Position numbers and translations under genes: made by a program. Source: Rhizobium sp. NXC24 (GTDB lineage: Bacteria; Pseudomonadota; Alphaproteobacteria; Rhizobiales; Rhizobiaceae). From it: a stretch of DNA of 64,000 nt. This document shows, in pieces, positions 1-8,590 of this stretch. Below the pieces are notes generated by a model. It saw nothing but the letters and a program-made list of their open reading frames with translations, was not told the origin of the DNA and ran no database searches. How positions within the stretch are numbered: the first letter of the stretch is position 1; each line of letters opens with the position of its first letter. The stretch is from contig NZ_CP024311.1 in assembly GCF_002944315.1 (NCBI RefSeq), forward strand, positions 3,076,501 to 3,140,500, in the 5' to 3' direction.

Positions 1-571
1 TCATCAGCGCTATCCGGACATCCGCATCGACCTCGGCGTCGGCGACCGGCTGGTGGATTATCTGGCGGAGAATGTGGACTGTGCCCTGCGTGCAGGCATG
101 CCGAGCGATCAGTCGCTGATTGCCCGGCGCGTCGGAGAGATACATCTCATCACCTGTGCTGCTCCTCGCTACATCGCAAAATTCGGCATGCCCGAACGGC
201 CGGAAGAGCTGGAAAGCAACCACTATGCCGTCAGCTATTTCCGTGCACAGACCGGTCGAACGGTTCCGTTCGAATTCCAACGCGGCAATGAATCGCTGGA
301 GATCAGCCCGCGCTACATCCTCTCGGTCAATGATAGCCGCAGCTACATCAACGCCGCACTGACCGGTCTCGGCATCGCCCAGGCGCCGGCCTTCATGGTT
401 CGTGACGCGCTCGCCAAGGGCGATCTCATCCCCATCCTCCCCGGCTGGACCCACGCCCCTGTGCCGTTGCACATCGTCTATCCTCCGAACCGGCATCTCA
501 GCAACAAGGTGCGCGTGTTCGTCGACTGGCTGGCAAAACTGCTGGTGACGTCGAAGGTTGGAGCGGTTTAA
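1..571 (+). CDS. LysR-family transcriptional regulator, C-terminal part (5' end outside window)
   Basis: The reading frame is open from the first bases of the window, so only the last ~190 residues are present. It is the periplasmic-binding-protein-like effector domain of a LysR regulator: the start reads HQRYPDIRIDLGVGDRLVDY, followed by DCALRAG and IARRVGEI, which are typical of the LTTR effector fold. The tail KVRVFVDWLAKLL is also typical. The DNA-binding helix-turn-helix lies upstream and is not seen. It closely resembles in layout the complete LysR at 43573-44484, which shares phrases such as VDWLxK and DCxLRxG. Target genes cannot be told from this window. Confidence 0.9.
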   Translation, partial: HQRYPDIRIDLGVGDRLVDYLAENVDCALRAGMPSDQSLIARRVGEIHLITCAAPRYIAKFGMPERPEELESNHYAVSYFRAQTGRTVPFEFQRGNESLEISPRYILSVNDSRSYINAALTGLGIAQAPAFMVRDALAKGDLIPILPGWTHAPVPLHIVYPPNRHLSNKVRVFVDWLAKLLVTSKVGAV

Positions 572-573
572 CG

Positions 574-598
574 ACCTTCTCCCCGGCGGGGAGAAGGT
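574..598. terminator. Bidirectional hairpin between convergent genes
   Basis: ACCTTCTCCCC and GGGGAGAAGGT form an 11-bp perfect stem around a 3-nt loop, just after the LysR stop and 14 bases before the end of the convergent decarboxylase-like gene. There is no T-run on either side, so it is a weak terminator candidate. The same CCTTCTCCCC/GGGGAGAAGG stem occurs again at 25625-25652, so it may be a short mobile palindromic repeat. Confidence 0.5.
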
Positions 599-611
599 GA
601 TGCTGGTGCTA

Positions 612-1073
612 TCAGCTCCAGGAGGCTCCTGCCGGATGCCGGACCGTCGCGTTCAGCCGGTTCCAAACATTGTCCACGGCAACCGAGATGATCAAAGCGG
701 ATAGCGCTTTTTCGTCATAATATTTGGCTGCTTCATTCCAGACTTCATCGCTCACCGCGTCCGGCCGGTCGGCAAGCCGGGTCATCGCTTCGCCAAGCGC
801 AAGGGCGGCACGTTCGGCATCGGTGAAATAGGGCATTTCGCGCCAAGCAGAAACGCCGACGATGCGCTCGATCTTTTCGCCTTCCTTCTGCAGCTTACGG
901 AAACCCATGTCGGTGCAGACGCTGCAACCATTGATCTGGCTGACACGCAGATGCACGAGATCCATGGTGTTCTCAGACACGCCGCGATCCTTGATCGAGG
1001 CGCTGACCGCCAAGAGAGCTTGCAGGGTTTCAGGCAGGATGACGGCGGGGTTCTTCATGCGGGCTTGCATCAT
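612..1073 (-). CDS. Carboxymuconolactone decarboxylase / AhpD-like protein
   Basis: This 153-residue protein has the alkylhydroperoxidase-like fold: NGCSVCTDMG carries a CxxC pair (Cys50, Cys53), followed by the helical segment with ALALGEAMTRLAD. Members reduce peroxides through the vicinal cysteines or act as decarboxylases; CxxC favours a redox role. A strong AAGGAGAG lies before two adjacent ATG codons (1073 and 1070), so the start is uncertain by one codon. It is divergent from an ECF41-type sigma factor. Carboxymuconolactone decarboxylase-like genes are standard partners and targets of ECF41 sigma factors, so it is probably controlled by the neighbour. Confidence 0.85.
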   Translation of the reverse strand: MMQARMKNPAVILPETLQALLAVSASIKDRGVSENTMDLVHLRVSQINGCSVCTDMGFRKLQKEGEKIERIVGVSAWREMPYFTDAERAALALGEAMTRLADRPDAVSDEVWNEAAKYYDEKALSALIISVAVDNVWNRLNATVRHPAGASWS

Positions 1074-1146
1074 TCTCTCCTTGAGGTGTTTTCAGGTGAA
1101 CCCAACATGGGCCTGATCTTGACGACACGGCTCCATGTCGATCCTT

Positions 1147-1173
1147 TGTCACGTCGGCTGGGTTTCGTTCGTC
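1147..1173 (+). promoter_or_regulatory. ECF41-type promoter upstream of the sigma-factor gene
   Basis: TGTCAC at 1147-1152 and CGTC at 1170-1173 are separated by 17 bases. This matches the ECF41 consensus as I recall it (TGTCACA, 16 bases, CGTC), with G in place of the last A. The -10 element ends 36 bases before the sigma gene's ATG, in the right orientation, so it would give autoregulation. Confidence 0.6.
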
Positions 1174-1181
1174 ATGGGCAT

Positions 1182-1208
1182 GACGGAGCACACACAAGGA
1201 ATGTGACC
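1182..1208 (-). promoter_or_regulatory. Possible second ECF41-type promoter, facing the decarboxylase-like gene
   Basis: On the minus strand GGTCAC (1208-1203) is followed after 17 bases by CGTC (1185-1182). This is one mismatch from the plus-strand promoter and has identical spacing. It would transcribe leftward into the gene starting at 1073, leaving a leader of about 100 nt. The two promoters face each other with their -10 elements only 8 bases apart. Confidence 0.4.
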
Positions 1209-1209
1209 G

Positions 1210-2094
1210 ATGGACGAAAAAAAGTGGCAGGCAGAAAAATTCGAGGCCAACCGGCCGCATTTGCGTGCGGTCGCCTACCGCATGCTCGGCTCGCGGGCAG
1301 AGGCGGAGGACGCGGTGCAGGAGGCTTGGCTGCGACTCAGCCGTGCAGATATTTCTGACGTCGAAAATCTCAGCGGCTGGCTGACGACGGTGACCGCCCG
1401 CATCTGTCTCGACTGGCTGCGCTCCCGTAAATCCCGGCGTGAAGAGCCGCTGACCATCCGCGTCCCCGAACCGGTCGTCAGCCATGAAGCCGGTACAGGG
1501 AGCGACCCGGAGCAGGACGCGCTGCTCGCCGATTCTGTCGGCCTGGCACTGCTGGTGGTACTGGAAAAGCTGACCCCAGCCGAGCGGCTGGCCTTTGTGC
1601 TGCACGACATGTTCGACATGCCCTTCGACGACATCGCCCCGATCGTTGGTCGCACGACGATCGCAACACGCCAGCTCGCCAGTCGCGCCCGCCGTCGGGT
1701 GCAGGGAGCGCCGGTCGCTGCGGAAGCAGATCTCAGCCGCCAGCGCCATGTGGTCGACGCCTTCCTGACGGCCTCGCGCAGCGGCGACCTGAATGCACTT
1801 CTTGCCGCTCTCGATCCCGACGTCATCTTCCGCGCCGATGCCGTGGCAACGAAAATGGGCTCGCTGGCGGAAATCCGTGGTCGGACGGCGGTGGCCGAAA
1901 CCTTCCGCGGCCGAGCCCAAGGGGCCCTGCCCGCCGTCATCGATGGCGCCGTTGGCGCCGTCGTCGTCCTCGGCGGAAAATTGCGCATCGCGCTTCGTTT
2001 TGCCGTTGACGATGGCGGCCGTATTGTCAGCATCGAGGCGATGGCCGATCCCGAGCAACTGCGTAATCTTGATGTGCTGGTCATCGATCGGTGA
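1210..2094 (+). CDS. ECF41-type RNA polymerase sigma factor with C-terminal SnoaL-like domain
   Basis: This 294-residue sigma factor has region 2 at about residues 10-75 (RMLGSRAEAEDAVQEAWLRL), region 4 at about 110-165 (LTPAERLAFVLHDMF, IAPIVGRTTIATRQLASRAR) and a C-terminal SnoaL-like domain at about 175-290. The linker motif VPEPV (85-89) and C-terminal DDGGRI (267-272) and ADPEQL correspond to the conserved WLPEP, DGGGK/R and NPDKL-type motifs of group ECF41. In this group the fused domain replaces a separate anti-sigma factor and tunes activity. No anti-sigma gene is adjacent. The start ATG is chosen because region 2 begins a normal distance after it and an ECF41-type promoter lies just upstream. 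Confidence 0.9.
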   Translation: MDEKKWQAEKFEANRPHLRAVAYRMLGSRAEAEDAVQEAWLRLSRADISDVENLSGWLTTVTARICLDWLRSRKSRREEPLTIRVPEPVVSHEAGTGSDPEQDALLADSVGLALLVVLEKLTPAERLAFVLHDMFDMPFDDIAPIVGRTTIATRQLASRARRRVQGAPVAAEADLSRQRHVVDAFLTASRSGDLNALLAALDPDVIFRADAVATKMGSLAEIRGRTAVAETFRGRAQGALPAVIDGAVGAVVVLGGKLRIALRFAVDDGGRIVSIEAMADPEQLRNLDVLVIDR

Positions 2095-2099
2095 CGGTG

Positions 2100-2861
2100 T
2101 CAGCGCATCTGCGTCGGGCTCGTCCCCGTCAGCCGGCGGAACATCGCGATGAAAGCGGAGGCGTTGCCGTAACCCAGTTGCGCCGCAATCCGCTGTACCG
2201 GCTGGCCGGCTTCGATCATCGCCAGCGCCGCAACCAGCTTCAGCCGCTGGCGCCACTCGTTGAAGGAAATGCCGAGTTGATCGTGGCAGCGACGGGAAAG
2301 CGTCCGCTCGGTCGTTTTCATCCGATGCGCCCATTCCGCCAGGGAATGGCGGTCGCCAGGATCGGCCTGCAGTGCGCTCAGAACCGGTCCGAGCAACGCG
2401 TCGTCTGATAGCGGCAAATAGCTCTCGCTGCGCGGCGCCAGGCGTATCTGATCGACCAGCACCTCGGCCAGCCGCAGGTCCTCCTCGCTCTTCGGCACGG
2501 TGATGTCACGAGTGGCGAAGTCGGCAAGGATTGCCTTCAGAAGCGGGCTGAGGCCAAGCGTTGCCGGTGCCGCCGGAAGATTGGCGCAGAGCGAGCGCTC
2601 GACATAAACGGTGACATAGCGAACATCGTACTGGTTCCATGCCTCATGCAGCACATCAGGCGGAATCCAGATGGCATAATGCGGCGGCGACAGATAGCGC
2701 ACGCCCTGAATATCGAAATCGACGACGCCGGCGAGCGCATAATTCAGCTCGCCCCAGGTCTGGCGTTTGGCGGGAAAGATCGTGCCGCCCTTGTAATTCT
2801 CCGTCCGGAAGGAGACCGGCTGCGGCGGGTCTCCCTGGATACGTGGTTCGCGCGCACTCAT
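2100..2861 (-). CDS. AraC-family transcriptional regulator
   Basis: The 253-residue protein has an N-terminal cupin-like ligand domain (PPHYAIWIPPDVLHEA around residue 60-72) and two C-terminal helix-turn-helix motifs (SLAEWAHRMKTTERTLSRRC; IAAQLGYGNASAFIAMFRRLTGTSP). It is convergent with the sigma gene (5-base gap) and divergent from the DMT exporter, whose promoter it probably controls. Regulators of this shape often govern an adjacent exporter in response to a small amphipathic molecule, but no ligand can be deduced here. Confidence 0.92.
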   Translation of the reverse strand: MSAREPRIQGDPPQPVSFRTENYKGGTIFPAKRQTWGELNYALAGVVDFDIQGVRYLSPPHYAIWIPPDVLHEAWNQYDVRYVTVYVERSLCANLPAAPATLGLSPLLKAILADFATRDITVPKSEEDLRLAEVLVDQIRLAPRSESYLPLSDDALLGPVLSALQADPGDRHSLAEWAHRMKTTERTLSRRCHDQLGISFNEWRQRLKLVAALAMIEAGQPVQRIAAQLGYGNASAFIAMFRRLTGTSPTQMR

Positions 2862-2984
2862 GTCCGTAATCCGCTACCGATGTCTGAAACTCGCTATATA
2901 CCAGTAATCAGACAGAGCATAAAAGTGGCTTCACCATAATCTCGACCGATCCGGCCAGGCCGACCATCCGACAGGAGGACCGCC

Positions 2985-3956
2985 ATGAGCAGCAGCACGA
3001 CCCCTCCGGCCAATAGCACGACCTCCATCATGACGAGCGCCGCGCTCGCGCCGCTTTGCACCGTCCTCATCTGGTCCGGCAATACCATCGTCACCAAGGC
3101 AGCATCCGGCGTCATCTCGCCCGGCTCGATCTCCTTCTATCGCTGGCTGTTGGCCTTTCTCGTTCTCCTGCCCTTCGTTGGCCGGGCCGCGTGGCAGAAC
3201 CGTACCGTCCTCAAGCAATATTGGCTGAAGCTCGCCACCCTTGGCGCACTCGGGATGGTCATCTATCAGAGCCTTGCCTATGAGGCCGCCAAGACCACCT
3301 CGGCGGTCAACATGGGCGTCATGCTGGCACTGATGCCGCTGCTGTCGACGCTGCTTGCCAGTGCACTCGCCGGCGAAAAGCTGACGGCTGCCAACCTCGC
3401 AGGCGGAGCCATCTCACTGATCGGCTTGATTTATCTGACATCCCAGGGGCATCCGGCGACCCTACTGAGTGGCGGCTTCCATATCGGCGACGGCCTCATG
3501 ATCGTTGCTGTACTGTCAAATTCGCTCTATGGCGTGATGTTGAAACGCTGGGCGATGCCAATTTCCATGTGGCAGCAATTATTCTGGCAGATCGGCTTTT
3601 CGACCATTCTGTTGATTCCGGTTTTCCTGATGGGCGACATCTCGCCGATCAACTCGGCCAATCTGCCGCTGGTCCTCTATGCGGCCATTCCGACATCGCT
3701 GGTCGCACCGCTCTGCTGGATGATCGGCATCCAGAAACTTGGAGCCGCCCGCACCTCACTGCTCATCAATCTCCTGCCGATCATCGTGGCGGTCCTCGCC
3801 TGGGCGATCCTGCACGAGCAGCTATACGCCTATCATGCTATTGGCGGCGCGCTCGCTCTCATCGGCGTCGGACTTGGCCTCCGGCAGGCGAAGATCGCCA
3901 AGGGCGAGACAGAGCCGGGCGCGGATCAGGCTGCTTGGGAGACGGAAGAAGTCTGA
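2985..3956 (+). CDS. EamA/DMT-family membrane transporter
   Basis: This is a 323-residue inner-membrane protein with about ten hydrophobic segments in two EamA repeats, beginning LAPLCTVLIWSGNTIVTKAA and LMIVAVLSNSLYGVMLKRWA, the usual architecture of drug/metabolite exporters. A clear AGGAGG lies upstream (2972-2977) of the ATG. The C-terminal tail after the last helix (QAKIAKGETEP...) is polar and cytoplasmic. It is divergent from an AraC regulator and is followed at 97 bases by a GntR regulator. Export of amino acids or related metabolites is the common role; the substrate is unknown. Confidence 0.9.
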   Translation: MSSSTTPPANSTTSIMTSAALAPLCTVLIWSGNTIVTKAASGVISPGSISFYRWLLAFLVLLPFVGRAAWQNRTVLKQYWLKLATLGALGMVIYQSLAYEAAKTTSAVNMGVMLALMPLLSTLLASALAGEKLTAANLAGGAISLIGLIYLTSQGHPATLLSGGFHIGDGLMIVAVLSNSLYGVMLKRWAMPISMWQQLFWQIGFSTILLIPVFLMGDISPINSANLPLVLYAAIPTSLVAPLCWMIGIQKLGAARTSLLINLLPIIVAVLAWAILHEQLYAYHAIGGALALIGVGLGLRQAKIAKGETEPGADQAAWETEEV

Positions 3957-4053
3957 CGGTCCGGTCGTCGCGTCGAAACTCTTTCCATCCGGCCCGCCTT
4001 CGTTCTACCATGACTGCTACGACTGGAGTCGCCCGAGCAAGAAGGAAACGAGT

Positions 4054-4782
4054 GTGCGCATAGCCTTGGAACCGGTGTCTTCGAGAACGACCATCCAGGA
4101 GGGCGTTTATCAACAGTTGCGCAACGCGCTGATGGCCGGCAATTTCGATCCCGGCCAGACGCTGACCATCGCCTCGCTGGCCGAAACATTCGGCACCAGC
4201 AACATGCCCGTGCGCGAAGCCTTGCGGAGGCTTGCGGCGGAAAATGCGCTGGAGGTCGCGCCGAATGGCTCTGCCCGTATACCAATCGTGACGCTTGCCC
4301 GCCTCGATGATCTCTGCCGCGCCCGCATCGCCGTCGAAGGACTGGCCGCCGAGCTTGGCATTCCCAGGTTGACGACCACCGACATTGAGACATTGGAGCG
4401 CATCGCCGCCGAACAGCACGCCATCGGCCGCAGCAGCAATGTCTACGAACTCATGGCGAGGAACCAGCAGTTCCATTTCACCATCTACCGCGCCTCCGGT
4501 TCGGAGGTGCTGCTGCTACTGATCGAAACCCTGTGGCTGCGTTTCGGCCCCTACATGCGAATGTTGTCGACCTCCGTCGAGCCGCTGATGCGCAGCGGCG
4601 AGATCGATCCCGCAGGTCCGCATTTCCCGATCATCGAAGCGCTAAAGGCCGGCGATTTCGCCCGCGCCCGGGATGGCGTCGTCTCTGATATCCGTCGCAC
4701 CCATGAGATCCTGCGCGATTATTGCCCTGCGACGGAAGATGAACCCCACGCCAAGAGACCGGCCTCAGTGCTGCGGCGGTGA
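4054..4782 (+). CDS. GntR-family (FadR/FCD) transcriptional regulator
   Basis: The 242-residue regulator has an N-terminal winged helix (TIASLAETFGTSNMPVREALRRLAAENAL) and a C-terminal all-helical FCD ligand domain (ARIAVEGLAAELG, NQQFHFTIYRASGSE, HFPIIEALKAGDFARARDGVVSDI). The frame is open far upstream through the transporter gene, but GTG at 4054 is preceded by AAGGAA at a good distance and starts a normal-length protein. An inverted repeat, TGATCAAATGATCA, lies 49 bases after its stop, in front of the PLP-enzyme gene, and is a plausible binding site. FCD members usually sense organic acids or amino-acid-derived metabolites. Confidence 0.9.
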   Translation: MRIALEPVSSRTTIQEGVYQQLRNALMAGNFDPGQTLTIASLAETFGTSNMPVREALRRLAAENALEVAPNGSARIPIVTLARLDDLCRARIAVEGLAAELGIPRLTTTDIETLERIAAEQHAIGRSSNVYELMARNQQFHFTIYRASGSEVLLLLIETLWLRFGPYMRMLSTSVEPLMRSGEIDPAGPHFPIIEALKAGDFARARDGVVSDIRRTHEILRDYCPATEDEPHAKRPASVLRR

Positions 4783-4830
4783 ACCGTCCGATATAGGGCG
4801 AGGAATTTAGTTGAACCCTCAAATATTTTG

Positions 4831-4844
4831 TGATCAAATGATCA
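4831..4844. promoter_or_regulatory. Inverted repeat, probable GntR operator
   Basis: TGATCA-AA-TGATCA is a symmetric 14-bp element in the 101-base gap between the GntR gene and the PLP-enzyme gene, 40 bases before the latter's ATG. The surroundings are AT-rich for this genome. Position and symmetry suit a repressor operator for the downstream enzyme pair. Confidence 0.5.
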
Positions 4845-4883
4845 TAACGACATTTTCAATCCCTTTCTGTGAGCGAGATCCTC

Positions 4884-6164
4884 ATGAGCGCTTCCCCTTC
4901 GCCATCGAAATTTTCCGGCCATAACAGCTTTCCGGTCGATGAAATCCGCGCCATGTTTCCGGCTATTCAGAAGGCCGGCGATTTCGTGTTTCTCGACAAT
5001 GCCGGTGGCTCGCAAGTGCCGCAGACGGTGGTCGATGCGGTGGCCAATCATCTGATCGACTACAATGTCCAGCGCATGGCGAAATACCAGCACAGCCAGG
5101 GCGTTGACCGCAATCTGGATGAGGCGCGCGAGAGCGTTGCCATGTTGATCAACGCCTATCGTCCCGAAGAAATCTCCTTCGGCCAAAATGCCACGTCATT
5201 CATCCGCCTGGTAAGCCTCGGCATCGCCAAGCTGCTCGGCGAGCGCAACGAGATCGTCATTACCGATATGGACCATGACGCCAACATCGCCACCTGGCTG
5301 GCGCTGGAGGCCGATGGCGCCAAAATCGTCTGGTGGCGCATGCGCGAAGACGGCACGCTGCACACCGAAGACCTGAAGCCGCTGCTGAACGACAAGACCC
5401 GCCTCGTCGCCTGCACCGTGACTGCCCACTCCATCGGCACGATCGTCGATGTCGCCACAGTGGGCAAGCTGACGCATGCGGCCGGCGCCGAAGTCTTCCT
5501 CGATTGCGTCCACTATGGCCCGCATGGCCTGATGGACGTGCAAGCCTGGAATTGCGACTATCTCGTCTGCTCGGGCTACAAGAATTTCTCGCCGCACATG
5601 GGCTTCCTCTGGGGCCGCTACGACGCGCTGGTCAAGCTGCCGACCTTCAAGGAAGATTTCATACCGGACGTGCCGCCCTACAAAATCGAGGTCGGCACCT
5701 TCACCTATGAAAACGTCGCCGGCATGAATGCCGCCGTCAAATATCTCGAAGCCCTCGGCCTCCGCTTCCTGCCGGCGGGCCAACACACCCGCCGCGAGGC
5801 GCTCGCCGCTGCCATGGGTGCCATCCGCGAATACGAGCTGATGCTTTCGCGCGAGATGATCGCCGTTCTGAAGCGTCACGGCGCCGTCATCTATGGTATT
5901 TCCGACGACGCCCGCCTCGAACAGCGCGTGCCGACCATCTGCTTCAACATGCCGGGGATCACGCCGCAGGAATTCGCTGCGGACATGGGCGAAGCGGGTA
6001 TCGGGCTGCGCGACGGCCATATGTTTGCCCCGCGCCTGATGAAACGCCTCGGCCTCTCCATGGAAACCGGTGCCATCCGCGTATCTCTCGTGCATTACAA
6101 TAAGGTCGAGGAAATCGCCCGGTTCGAGAAAGTGCTTACAGAGGTCATGGCGCGGTACAAATAG
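4884..6164 (+). CDS. Class V aminotransferase / cysteine-desulfurase-like PLP enzyme
   Basis: This is a fold-type I PLP enzyme of the cysteine desulfurase-like (VC1184) subfamily: [11 protein letters not shown] near the N-terminus, [11 protein letters not shown] phosphate-binding region, [12 protein letters not shown], and the lysine region [17 protein letters not shown], where the Lys forms the internal aldimine. Subfamily members look like desulfurases but their substrates are mostly undefined, so desulfurase activity should not be assumed. ATG 4884 is preferred; a GTG five codons upstream is also in frame. It sits with a HpcH/HpaI aldolase (67-base gap) behind a GntR regulator, suggesting turnover of an amino-acid-like compound. 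Confidence 0.85.
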   Translation: MSASPSPSKFSGHNSFPVDEIRAMFPAIQKAGDFVFLDNAGGSQVPQTVVDAVANHLIDYNVQRMAKYQHSQGVDRNLDEARESVAMLINAYRPEEISFGQNATSFIRLVSLGIAKLLGERNEIVITDMDHDANIATWLALEADGAKIVWWRMREDGTLHTEDLKPLLNDKTRLVACTVTAHSIGTIVDVATVGKLTHAAGAEVFLDCVHYGPHGLMDVQAWNCDYLVCSGYKNFSPHMGFLWGRYDALVKLPTFKEDFIPDVPPYKIEVGTFTYENVAGMNAAVKYLEALGLRFLPAGQHTRREALAAAMGAIREYELMLSREMIAVLKRHGAVIYGISDDARLEQRVPTICFNMPGITPQEFAADMGEAGIGLRDGHMFAPRLMKRLGLSMETGAIRVSLVHYNKVEEIARFEKVLTEVMARYK

Positions 6165-6231
6165 TCGCTTCGCAGAGATTTGATTTGAGGCTATCCCTCT
6201 TCGCAGAGATCGTTGGAGAGGCAGAAAAACC

Positions 6232-7002
6232 ATGGGCAATTTCCGCAAGAACTGCATCGAGAAAAACCTGCTCATCGGCACCTTCGCCGCCATTCCGCAT
6301 CCCGTCGCCATCGAGGTTACGGCAGCGGCCGGCGTCGATTTCCTCTGCATCGATTGGGAACATTCGCAGATCGGCCGCGAGCGCATCGAGGACCTGATCC
6401 GCGCCGCCGATGTCCATCGTGTTCCCGCCATGGTCCGCGTGCCCGGCCATACGCCGGAGTCTATCGCCTCGGCGCTGGATGCAGGCGCGGCGGGCGTTCT
6501 CGTGCCGCGCGTGTCAACGGCGGCGCAGGCAAAAGCTGCCGTGCTGGCGACCCGGTATCCGCCGATCGGCGAACGCGGCGTTGGTCCCGGTCGGGCGGCC
6601 GCTTACGGCTATCGCATTCCGGATTATCTCGCCAAGGCCAATGCCGAACTCGTGCTTGCCGTTCAGGTGGAGACGGCGGAAGGGCTCGCCAATATTGCGG
6701 AGATCGCCGCCGTCGATGGCGTCGACGTCATCTTCATCGGCCCCGGCGACCTCTCCGTCTCGATCGATGCCATGGGTCCTGCAGGGAAAGACAAGCTCAA
6801 CGCCGCGATCGAAACCATCACGAAAACCGCGCTCGCCGCCGACCGCACGGTCGGCATCTTCCGACCGTCTCCAGACGATATCGGCGCCTGGCTTTCCGCC
6901 GGCATTAGCTTCTTCCTACTCGCCAGCGACACCATGTTTCTGGGCGCTGGCATTGCTGATGGGGTTGCCCAGGCACGTCAACAGGGCGCGGCCAAATCAT
7001 AG
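6232..7002 (+). CDS. HpcH/HpaI-family class II aldolase
   Basis: The 256-residue protein is a TIM-barrel aldolase of the 2-keto-3-deoxy-sugar/HpaI family. It has the metal-binding glutamate in AVQVETAEGLAN, aspartate in FIGPGDLS, the substrate arginine region GERGVGPGRAAAYG, and the opening GTFAAIPHPVAIEVTAAAG. These enzymes reversibly cleave 4-hydroxy-2-oxo acids to pyruvate and an aldehyde. GGAGAGGCAG upstream of the ATG is a strong ribosome site. It is probably co-transcribed with the PLP enzyme; together they could convert an amino acid to a keto acid and then cleave it. Confidence 0.88.
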   Translation: MGNFRKNCIEKNLLIGTFAAIPHPVAIEVTAAAGVDFLCIDWEHSQIGRERIEDLIRAADVHRVPAMVRVPGHTPESIASALDAGAAGVLVPRVSTAAQAKAAVLATRYPPIGERGVGPGRAAAYGYRIPDYLAKANAELVLAVQVETAEGLANIAEIAAVDGVDVIFIGPGDLSVSIDAMGPAGKDKLNAAIETITKTALAADRTVGIFRPSPDDIGAWLSAGISFFLLASDTMFLGAGIADGVAQARQQGAAKS

Positions 7003-7016
7003 AAGTGCCAAGGGCT

Positions 7017-7820
7017 CTAGAGACCGGCTGCTCGTGAAAAATTATCGCGGAAAGCAGCAAGGTCGGGCGCGCTGACATCCGAAACCGCCCAGAAGACCAG
7101 CCCGCCGCCGGACCATTCGGTGAGGTTATAGCCATCATGCATCGTCGCGCTCTGCGCGACCTTTGCGCCCGGCCAGACGAAGAGATTGATGACATGGCCG
7201 TGGCGGCGGTAGACGAGCGCCGCTACGACCCGGCCATTGATATAATCCACCCGGCCGCCGATCAGCGGAAAACCGTCCGCGGCAAGATCGACCACCGGCG
7301 GCGAGAAATCGATCTTGCCGTTGAACCACGGCTTGACCGTATGCTGGTCGGATGTCTGCACGTCGACCAAATGGTTGGCGAGCATCGAACGCACATGACT
7401 GGCGAGCAATTCATTTTGGATAGGCGCATTCACCTGCGGATTGCCAAGCACAAGCATGAGGGTGGCGGCTAGGGCAGCCAGCGACGGTATGAAGCTCCAT
7501 TGTCCAAACAACTGCAGGCCGCGCCACCACACATTTTCGCGGCGTGTCCCCGGAGCCTGCACCTGGCGCCGGGATTCCTCAAGAGAAATGGCCGTCATAA
7601 TACGTGCGCGAACCTCATCGGGCGCTTTCCATTTGACACCATCCCGGCCGACGACCCGCTTCATGTCTTTGAGCCCTTCCAAGGCGGCGGTGCATTGCGG
7701 GCATGTCGCAAGATGCTGTTCGAATTGTATCGTGTGAACCGCATCGAGTTCATCATCCACGTAGCAATGAAGGATCGATTCCCATTCGGGGCAGCTTTCC
7801 GGGGTTTTCTCGCTCATCAT
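7017..7820 (-). CDS. Anti-sigma factor with zinc-finger domain
   Basis: The 267-residue membrane protein has an N-terminal zf-HC2 anti-sigma domain (CYVDDELDAVHTIQFEQHLATCPQC: the H-x3-C-x2-C zinc motif), one transmembrane helix (FIPSLAALAATLMLVLG, about residues 115-131) and an extracytoplasmic sensor region of ~135 residues. ATG 7820 overlaps the sigma stop as ATGA, so it is translationally coupled; a longer in-frame start exists at 7850 inside the sigma gene. It should hold the co-encoded ECF sigma factor inactive at the membrane. The periplasmic half (HGHVINLFVWPG, YNLTEWSGGGLVFWAVSD) is the usual conserved C-terminus of this group; its signal is unknown. Confidence 0.9.
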   Translation of the reverse strand: MMSEKTPESCPEWESILHCYVDDELDAVHTIQFEQHLATCPQCTAALEGLKDMKRVVGRDGVKWKAPDEVRARIMTAISLEESRRQVQAPGTRRENVWWRGLQLFGQWSFIPSLAALAATLMLVLGNPQVNAPIQNELLASHVRSMLANHLVDVQTSDQHTVKPWFNGKIDFSPPVVDLAADGFPLIGGRVDYINGRVVAALVYRRHGHVINLFVWPGAKVAQSATMHDGYNLTEWSGGGLVFWAVSDVSAPDLAAFRDNFSRAAGL

Positions 7821-8590
7821 GCGGCCCCGCCTTTCTCGCCCAATTGCCATGCCTCGCAGAATTCACGCCTCGCCCTGGCAAGCCGCGACATCACGGTTCC
7901 AATCGGCACGTCGGTTATATCGGCGATCTGGCGATAAGACAGATTTTCCAGCTCCCGAAGCACCAGCACTTCCCGCGACAGGTCTGCAAGAGAGTTGATG
8001 ACTTGCCGGACCCGCTGCGACTCCGACTTGCGGATCAAGGCGGCCTCGGGCGAGTCCTCCTCAGAGGCAACGTCGTGGGCACCGCCGTGTGGCAGATCTT
8101 CGTCCCCCACATCGTTTGCCGCCATCGGCGTCTCGAAACGCGCCTGGCGCCGGCCTTCGCTCAGCCAGACGTAGTAACAGTTCCGGACGATGGCAAACAT
8201 CCAGGCCCGAGGCTCGCCGCCCCGGTAGCTCTCGAAATTGCGATAGGCACGCAGGAACGCTTCCTGCACGATGTCCTGCGCCGCATCGGCATCCCGGCTG
8301 AGAAAGCGTGCGAAATTATAGGCGGCATCCAGATGCGGAACGATCGTATTCTGAAACCGTAACATCAGATCGCGCGATGCCGGCGAAAGGCTCCCGACAT
8401 TCTCGCGGTGCATCGATTGCAGCATCGGACCAACCGCATCGATGGCGACGGCTGGGCGCAATTTCGCGAATGACACCAGGGATTGGCCGACAAAGGCGGC
8501 AACGGCACGCATCCGGGTCAATACAGAAACGAAACCCGACGGGGGCCGGTCGCCGAATGCGAAGAAGGCAAAATGGATATCCGTCGTCAT
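7817..8590 (-). CDS. ECF RNA polymerase sigma factor
   Basis: It has sigma region 2 (FARFLSRDADAAQDIVQEAF, YRGGEPRAWMFAIVRN) and region 4 (LADLSREVLVLRELENLSY, ITDVPIGTVMSRLARARR) of ECF type, followed by an overlapping zinc-finger anti-sigma gene. The first ~60 residues are not typical of ECF proteins. AGGGAT lies before ATG 8590, but later starts at 8512, 8425 or 8413 would give a more normal length, so the N-terminus is uncertain. The divergent MBL-TPR-DoxX operon is a likely target by position. I could not recognise a shared promoter sequence in the intervening region. Confidence 0.88.
   Translation of the reverse strand: MTTDIHFAFFAFGDRPPSGFVSVLTRMRAVAAFVGQSLVSFAKLRPAVAIDAVGPMLQSMHRENVGSLSPASRDLMLRFQNTIVPHLDAAYNFARFLSRDADAAQDIVQEAFLRAYRNFESYRGGEPRAWMFAIVRNCYYVWLSEGRRQARFETPMAANDVGDEDLPHGGAHDVASEEDSPEAALIRKSESQRVRQVINSLADLSREVLVLRELENLSYRQIADITDVPIGTVMSRLARARREFCEAWQLGEKGGAA

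Noticed and set aside
1030..2334. 434-codon minus-strand open frame opposite the sigma-factor gene
   Set aside because: It lies mostly antisense to a clear ECF41 gene and also crosses parts of both flanking genes; the sequence is low-complexity (Arg/Ala/Gly/Asp rich) with no motif, a typical shadow in GC-rich DNA.
4884..6164. Kynureninase or SufS cysteine desulfurase
   Set aside because: The fold is shared, but the sequence pattern is that of the VC1184-type subfamily, and neither kyn nor suf genes are near.
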